A stretch of DNA of 64,000 nucleotides from Streptomyces sp. NBC_01317 (GTDB lineage: Bacteria > Actinomycetota > Actinomycetes > Streptomycetales > Streptomycetaceae), in NCBI RefSeq assembly GCF_035961655.1, contig NZ_CP108393.1:5813001-5877000 (forward strand). The letters run 5' to 3'. How positions within the stretch are numbered: the stretch's first letter is position 1; the number at the start of each line of letters is the position of its first letter. The notes under the pieces were generated by a model. It was not told the DNA's origin. It worked only from the letters and a program-made list of their open reading frames with translations, and made no database searches. Both the position numbers and the translations under genes were made by a program. This document shows, piece by piece, positions 59,952 to 64,000 of this stretch.

Positions 59952-60904
59952 GTTTCTCCTTGTGTGAGCAGGTCGGCGAACGCGGAGGACATCGGGAGGC
60001 CGGTCTCCCTCTCGAGCCACCCCCACTGGCCGTTCGGATTCAGCTCCAGCCACCAGTGGTTTCCCGCCCGGTCCACGGCGAGGTCGAAGCTCCCCGATAC
60101 CAGGCCGAGGAACTCCAGGTAACGGTGCAGTCCCTTCGTCAGCTGGTCGGGGAGGTGCTCGACGGTGTAGGTGAGAGCGCCGTAATCCTTGCGCCAGTCC
60201 AGCAGGTCGGATTCGATCCGTACGGCGAACGTGTGTCGGCCGACGATCAGCACACGGAGGTCGGCGACCTTGTCCACGCGGGACTGGAACAAGTGCGGGG
60301 TGACACGAACGCTTTCGTCGATCTCGTCGGCCGTTACCGGATCAGCCCATCCGGTGACCGGCACGCCGTCCCGTGCGTACGGCGTCCAGCGCAAGGTCTT
60401 GAAGATCACGTCGCGCCGGTCGGTGATGAACTCGCGAGCCTCGGCCGGGTCATTGGTGACGAGGGTAGGGGGTACGCCGAGACCGAGCCGCTGAGCGAGA
60501 GCGAGCTGAGCGGGCTTGTAGTCGGCGGCAGCGATACGCAGGGGGTGGTTGACCCAGAGCGGACAGTCCATCCCGTAGAGGGCGCCCCCGAGCCCGAAGC
60601 GAACCTGCGCTGCCGCGAACCGCGCGTCGTCCGGTTCCAGGTGAGGGAAGGCGGGCCACTCGGGGCGGCGCCAGTACACCGCCCGGACGCGGGTCAGGTC
60701 AGCGGCTCTCGATGGAGTACGAATCTGCCCGGTCATGGAGGCCGAGCAGGTGCCGAACCGAGCCGAGACGGTGAGATCGGCGCCGATGTCCGCAGGGTTG
60801 AATCTGACCACGGGCACGTTCCGCCGGTTGAGTTCGGTGATCACCATGTCGGCGGTCAGGTCGTCCGCCTCCGTGGCCACCAGGACCGGCCTCTCCTCGG
60901 TCAC
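59948..60904 (-). CDS. tgmB: ATP-grasp ribosomal peptide maturase (graspetide synthetase)
   Basis: 318 residues. ATP-grasp features: AAADYKPAQLALAQRLGLGV, FKTLRWTPYARDG (ATP-binding Lys), a central acceptor region VRVTPHLFQSRVDKVADLRV, and metal-binding WWLELNPNGQWGWLE. The N-terminal part has AVYWRRPEWPAFPHL, characteristic of the GRASP maturases. It would phosphorylate Asp/Glu side chains of TgmA and couple them to Ser/Thr/Lys side chains, forming omega-ester or omega-amide rings. Start GTG at 60904, with AGCAGGAC upstream inside tgmA; the gap to the tgmA stop is 4 bp. Confidence 0.9.
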   Translation of the reverse strand: MTEERPVLVATEADDLTADMVITELNRRNVPVVRFNPADIGADLTVSARFGTCSASMTGQIRTPSRAADLTRVRAVYWRRPEWPAFPHLEPDDARFAAAQVRFGLGGALYGMDCPLWVNHPLRIAAADYKPAQLALAQRLGLGVPPTLVTNDPAEAREFITDRRDVIFKTLRWTPYARDGVPVTGWADPVTADEIDESVRVTPHLFQSRVDKVADLRVLIVGRHTFAVRIESDLLDWRKDYGALTYTVEHLPDQLTKGLHRYLEFLGLVSGSFDLAVDRAGNHWWLELNPNGQWGWLERETGLPMSSAFADLLTQGET

Positions 60905-60908
60905 GTCG

Positions 60909-61166
60909 TCAGTCCTGCTCGGAGTCCTGGTCCTGCCCTTGATCGTTCTTGGAGTCCGAGTTCGTTGTGGTCGAGGTCTCGGTGCCCTTGCTGGTGCCGT
61001 GCGCACCCATCTCGACCACCCGGCCGGCGAGGTCGCGGAACACCCCGAGCTGCGTGCCGGCGTCGACGGCGACCGAGGCGTGCGGGCGCTGGACGGTGGT
61101 TGGGTACGGGGCGAGGCGGGCGACGCCCCACGGCGCGGTGGCGGGCTGTTCGACGGCGGTTGTCAC
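60909..61166 (-). CDS. tgmA: Putative graspetide precursor peptide TgmA
   Basis: 85 residues. Leader: APWGVARLAPYPTT (about 11-24), then HASVAVDAGTQLGVFRDLAG and RVVEMGAHGTSKG, matching the ATP-grasp target RiPP family. After Met53 there are no bulky hydrophobic residues. The tail has a Ser/Thr block (GTSKGTETSTTTNSDS) and then an acid block (KNDQGQDQDSEQD). The first offers hydroxyls (Thr58, Ser59, Thr62, Thr64, Ser65, Thr66-68), the second carboxylates (Asp75, 79, 81, Glu83, Asp85), which TgmB could join. The start is GTG at 61166 with GAGGAG close by. It is directly upstream of TgmB, as in known clusters. Confidence 0.88.
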   Translation of the reverse strand: MTTAVEQPATAPWGVARLAPYPTTVQRPHASVAVDAGTQLGVFRDLAGRVVEMGAHGTSKGTETSTTTNSDSKNDQGQDQDSEQD

Positions 61167-61327
61167 GGCGTCTCCTCAAAAGCGGAGTGGATGTCGGAAC
61201 TGGAACGTACGGACGGACGGAGCGTGGAGGCCCTGGTTGGATCCGTCGAAACCACCGTAAAGTTGCCGTGAGTGCGGTAGGACTGACTGTGAGTACGGGT
61301 TGGACGGATGAGCGCACGGGGGGCCTC

Positions 61328-62431
61328 ATGATCGCCAGGTCGCCGGCGAGCCGTGCCGCTACGGGCGCAGTCGCGGGGTTCGTCTTCCGTCTCGCACGCG
61401 AGAGCATCCCGCGTACCCAGGCTCAGTTGGCGGAGGAGTTGACGGCAGACCTCGCCACGGTGCAGGGATGGGAGTCCGGTCGTCGTCCGCTGGCCAACGT
61501 GAAGGCAGGCACTCTCTCAGACCTGCGGCGCCGACTGGCCGCCCTGGGTGCGGCCGCTTCGGTCCTTCGACTGCTCGACGCCGCGATGGACGCCGACCGT
61601 CTCATCGGTACGGCTCTCGATCCCCCGGGTCCTGTGCGCGAGCACCCCCTCGCCGGCTGGGTGCACACCCGGGACACCGCCCACATGATCGCTTGGGCTG
61701 TGAACGGCACCACTCCGCCCGCCTTGGCGAACTGTCCGGTTCCGCCCCGCCGGGGCCCTGTGGCCAAAGCTCCTCTCCTCGGCTCGCAGGAGCGCGACGC
61801 CTTTTTCACGCACCTCTGGGAAGTGGCCGAGTCCGCCGGCGGCTCGGGGGAGGGCGGCGCCCTGCTCCACCGCCAGGCGCTCTACCTCACCTCGTACGAT
61901 CGGAGTCCGGAGGCGTCGGGATGGCGGGCCCAAGCCCTTCACGCCCGCCGAGACGTCCTCGCGGTCCGAGGCTGGACGCCGCGCTGGGCCGAGGCCCGCT
62001 CGACCACGACCGCTCTCGCACGTCTCGGAGACCCGCAGCCCCTGCTCGACTTCATCGAACGCTCGATGGCCGATGACGACACCGCCGAGACCGCGAACCT
62101 CAACTACTGGGCGTATTGGCTGGGCGTCTCGCCCCTGCCGCAGGCGAACGACGGCTTCATGCGGAGCCGGGTACCCCCGGGGTGGGAGCCTCCGTCACTC
62201 CTGCGCTCGTTGGTCGAGGGTCTTCATCAGGCACCCGGCTATGTCGACCTGTACGTGCACTCCCTCTGGGCGCTCGTGACGGCCCACAAGTGGCTCCCTC
62301 TCGTCTCGCCCGATCTGGCCGTCCGGCTTTGCGAGCAGACTGGGGCACTGCTCGACGGCTGCCGGATCTCACCGCGTTCAAGGCGGGAACTCAGTGAGGT
62401 GCACTACGTTCTACGCGACCACCGCAGGTGA
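61328..62431 (+). CDS. XRE-type helix-turn-helix regulator next to the graspetide genes
   Basis: 367 residues. A helix-turn-helix is near the N-terminus: VFRLARESIPRTQAQLAEEL, TADLATVQGWESGRRPLAN. The rest is a long helical region (LRRRLAALGAAASVLRLLDA; HLWEVAESAGGSGEGGALLH) resembling TPR-like regulators in actinobacteria, with a C-terminal stretch of tryptophans. The start is ATG 61328 after a GGGGGG run; an in-frame GTG at 61289 is an alternative. It is divergent from tgmA across 161 bp and may control the cassette. The HD protein begins 17 bp after its stop. Confidence 0.8.
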   Translation: MIARSPASRAATGAVAGFVFRLARESIPRTQAQLAEELTADLATVQGWESGRRPLANVKAGTLSDLRRRLAALGAAASVLRLLDAAMDADRLIGTALDPPGPVREHPLAGWVHTRDTAHMIAWAVNGTTPPALANCPVPPRRGPVAKAPLLGSQERDAFFTHLWEVAESAGGSGEGGALLHRQALYLTSYDRSPEASGWRAQALHARRDVLAVRGWTPRWAEARSTTTALARLGDPQPLLDFIERSMADDDTAETANLNYWAYWLGVSPLPQANDGFMRSRVPPGWEPPSLLRSLVEGLHQAPGYVDLYVHSLWALVTAHKWLPLVSPDLAVRLCEQTGALLDGCRISPRSRRELSEVHYVLRDHRR

Positions 62432-62448
62432 AAAGGGAGGCGCACGAC

Positions 62449-63027
62449 ATGGCGGAAGACACGGATCAGGCGAAGGGCACCGCAGGATTCCTGTTCGAGA
62501 TGGGCATGCTGAAGCGGGCCAAACGGTCCGGGTGGTGGATCGCCGGCGTCAAGGACCCGGAGACCATCGCCGAGCACTCCTTCCGTGTCGGCCTCATCGG
62601 TTCGGTCCTCGCCATGATGGAAGGCGCCGACCCGGCGAAGACGGCGCTGCTCGGTCTCTGGCACGACACGCAGGAGACGCGCGTCAGCGACATCCCTCAC
62701 ATTGGCCGCCGCTACCTCGACGCGGCATCGAACGAGAAGGTGACCGCGGACCAGGTGTCGGCGGCGCACCCGGCGGTGCGAGCGGGGGCTCAGCGGATCG
62801 TCGAGGAGTACGAGACGGGCGACTCCCTGGAAGTCATCTGTGCGCACGACGCGGACAAACTCGAGTGCCTCATCCAGGCGGTCGAGTATCGCGAGCAGGG
62901 CTGCGCGAACGTTCAGGGATGGATCGACAGCAGCCTTGAGAAGCTCAAGACCGCCTCGGCTCAGGCGCTTGCCGAGGCCGCCTTGAACATGACCTCGGTG
63001 GAATGGCAGAAGACGTACCTGTCCTGA
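62449..63027 (+). CDS. HD-domain phosphohydrolase (YfbR/HDDC2-like)
   Basis: 192 residues. The HD motif metal ligands are visible: IAEHSFRVGLIGSVLA (His), LLGLWHDTQETRVSD (His-Asp) and VICAHDADKLECLIQ (Asp). The length and the FLFEMGMLKRAKRSGW opening match 5'-deoxynucleotidase-like HD proteins, which remove phosphate from nucleotides. In this place it may act on a nucleotide signal or on metabolites of the neighbouring cassette. GGGAGG lies 8 nt before the ATG; an upstream GTG is poorer. Transcribed with the regulator. Confidence 0.85.
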   Translation: MAEDTDQAKGTAGFLFEMGMLKRAKRSGWWIAGVKDPETIAEHSFRVGLIGSVLAMMEGADPAKTALLGLWHDTQETRVSDIPHIGRRYLDAASNEKVTADQVSAAHPAVRAGAQRIVEEYETGDSLEVICAHDADKLECLIQAVEYREQGCANVQGWIDSSLEKLKTASAQALAEAALNMTSVEWQKTYLS

Positions 63028-63192
63028 CCGGCTGCGAGCCGCCAAGAAGAAGGACCCCGGACGGTGCTCGTCCGGATGTTCACGGGTACGGTACGGGCCC
63101 GAACGGCATGAACAGGGCGGGAACGGGCATGACGTCAGGCGCGTCATGGCAGGCAGTACCGCATCACACCACCTCGGGGAGGACTCACCATC

Positions 63193-63768
63193 ATGGGCGT
63201 CACGCTCGCCAAGGGAGGCAATGTCTCCCTCTCCAAGGCCGCACCCGATCTCACCCAGGTGCTGGTCGGTCTCGGCTGGGACGCGCGCTCCACCACCGGA
63301 GCGCCCTTCGACCTGGACGCCAGCGCACTCCTCTGCCAGTCGGGCCGGGTGCTGGGCGACGAATGGTTCATCTTCTACAACAACCTGACGAGCCCGGACG
63401 GCTCCGTCGAGCACACGGGCGACAACCTGACCGGTGAGGGGGACGGCGACGACGAATCGCTGCTGGTCGATCTCTCCAAGGTGCCGGCCCACTGCGACAA
63501 GATCGTTTTCCCGGTGTCCATCCATGACGCCGACAATCGCGGGCAGACTTTCGGTCAGGTCAGCAATGCCTTCATCCGGGTGGCCAACCAGGCGGACGGG
63601 CAGGAACTCGCCCGGTACGACCTGAGCGAGGACGCCTCCACCGAAACCGCGATGATCTTCGGCGAGCTCTACCGGTACGGCGGTGAATGGAAGTTCCGTG
63701 CGGTAGGGCAGGGGTACGCGTCCGGTCTGCGGGGCATCGCTCTAGACTTCGGGGTCAACGTTTCGTAA
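63193..63768 (+). CDS. terD: TerD-family protein, copy 2
   Basis: 191 residues, [20 protein letters not shown]. It is clearly paralogous with copy 1 along its whole length (both have [17 protein letters not shown] and ASTETAM). Calcium-site residues are kept in [29 protein letters not shown] lies before the ATG. In S. coelicolor, by recall, two terD genes are adjacent; here they are separated by the tgm/XRE/HD cassette. A TerC-like gene follows 50 bp on. Confidence 0.93.
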   Translation: MGVTLAKGGNVSLSKAAPDLTQVLVGLGWDARSTTGAPFDLDASALLCQSGRVLGDEWFIFYNNLTSPDGSVEHTGDNLTGEGDGDDESLLVDLSKVPAHCDKIVFPVSIHDADNRGQTFGQVSNAFIRVANQADGQELARYDLSEDASTETAMIFGELYRYGGEWKFRAVGQGYASGLRGIALDFGVNVS

Positions 63769-63818
63769 AGCAGAGCTCTGCGCGGGGGAAAACCTCGTAA
63801 AACCAGATGGGGTAGCCA

Positions 63819-64000
63819 GTGATCCTGAAAACCTTTGGCTGGTCGTTCGCCATCACGGCGGTCGGCCTGGCCTTCGCGGCCTGGCAGTGGGGGTGGGAGG
63901 CGTTCGGGATCGTACTGATCCTGTCGATCCTCGAAATCTCCCTGTCGTTCGACAACGCGGTCGTCAATGCCGGGATCCTGAAGAAGATGAATGCCTTCTG
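63819..64000 (+). CDS. DUF475/TerC-like membrane protein, cut by window edge
   Basis: The first 60 codons are visible from a GTG (VILKTFGWSFAITAVGLAFA). Two hydrophobic segments (FAITAVGLAFAAWQWGW; FGIVLILSILEISLSF) and the motif SLSFDNAVVNAGILKKM match the DUF475/TerC family, where the acidic FDN is conserved in a membrane helix. TerC-family proteins act with TerD proteins at the membrane in metal or stress responses. It closes the ter-type gene group. Confidence 0.82.
   Translation, partial: MILKTFGWSFAITAVGLAFAAWQWGWEAFGIVLILSILEISLSFDNAVVNAGILKKMNAF

Noticed and set aside
58148..63768. Two terD genes as ends of a composite transposon
   Set aside because: They are diverged paralogues in the same direction without terminal repeats or transposase, so they are flanking genes, not mobile ends.
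1..64000. CRISPR arrays
   Set aside because: No regularly spaced identical repeats of 25-40 bp were seen; the repeats at 47.7-48.2 kb are degenerate and irregular.

Overview
The window is high-GC actinobacterial chromosome, almost certainly Streptomyces. Third-codon positions are nearly all G or C, GTG starts are common, and the gene set is typical: FasR with fabD-fabH-acpP-fabF, homodimeric aceE, a MreB/Mbl-type protein, a zinc-ribbon SCO2400-type protein, DUF3145, DUF3052 and TerD proteins. From memory, the order from about 20 kb to the right edge follows S. coelicolor SCO2451 (mbl) down to about SCO2366 (ter genes). That is recollection, not a search result.

Layout. 1-2.2 kb: a xylulokinase cut by the left edge, a YtxH-like protein, and a tRNA cluster (two Asn, one CAU). 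2.25-13.1 kb: an accessory island just after the CAU tRNA. It holds gene debris, an IS5/IS427-type insertion sequence with a 3-bp target duplication and a frameshift signal, an IS110-family transposase preceded by a structured leader that may be its bridge RNA, a small hypothetical gene, about 1 kb of featureless sequence, and an AT-richer Type III-like restriction-modification pair (helicase-nuclease then adenine methyltransferase). The right side of the island meets a deleted CehA-like pseudogene and a frameshifted metallophosphoesterase. 15-38 kb: core and metabolic genes, including a luciferase-like monooxygenase, a lone ATP-grasp protein, a secreted sugar dehydrogenase/PKD/CBM/ThuA multidomain protein, mbl with a GAF histidine kinase, a MarR/oxidoreductase pair, ohr, an M14 carboxypeptidase, a pyroglutamyl-peptidase-like protein with Ser at the usual Cys, a TetR/GH3 glucosidase pair, aldose epimerase and an SGNH lipoprotein. 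39-44 kb: the fatty acid synthesis operon and its regulator FasR. 44-53.6 kb: a pirin-like protein, serine hydrolase, GNAT, a MerR/aldo-keto reductase pair, a GC-rich degenerate repeat tract, DUF4429, an alpha/beta hydrolase, a TetR/MFS exporter pair and an I36 inhibitor-like protein. 53.8-58 kb: aceE, DUF3052 and a peroxiredoxin.

58-64 kb: two terD paralogues flank a compact ATP-grasp RiPP (graspetide) cassette on the minus strand: precursor tgmA, ATP-grasp ligase tgmB and a PIMT-like methyltransferase tgmC, all translationally coupled. A divergent helix-turn-helix regulator and an HD-domain phosphohydrolase follow. A DUF475/TerC-like membrane gene runs off the right edge. This cassette is the most interesting system in the window: its precursor ends in a hydroxyl-rich block followed by an acid-rich block, as expected for side-chain ester or amide macrocycles, and the methyltransferase suggests a further aspartimide or methyl-ester step.

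Shared regulation themes: several regulator/enzyme pairs are divergent or adjacent (TetR/GH3, MarR/reductase, MerR/AKR, TetR/MFS). Two promoters (MerR and MFS) are placed so that transcription should start at or within a base of the ATG, giving leaderless mRNAs. Long GC-rich hairpins close most convergent or tandem gene ends.
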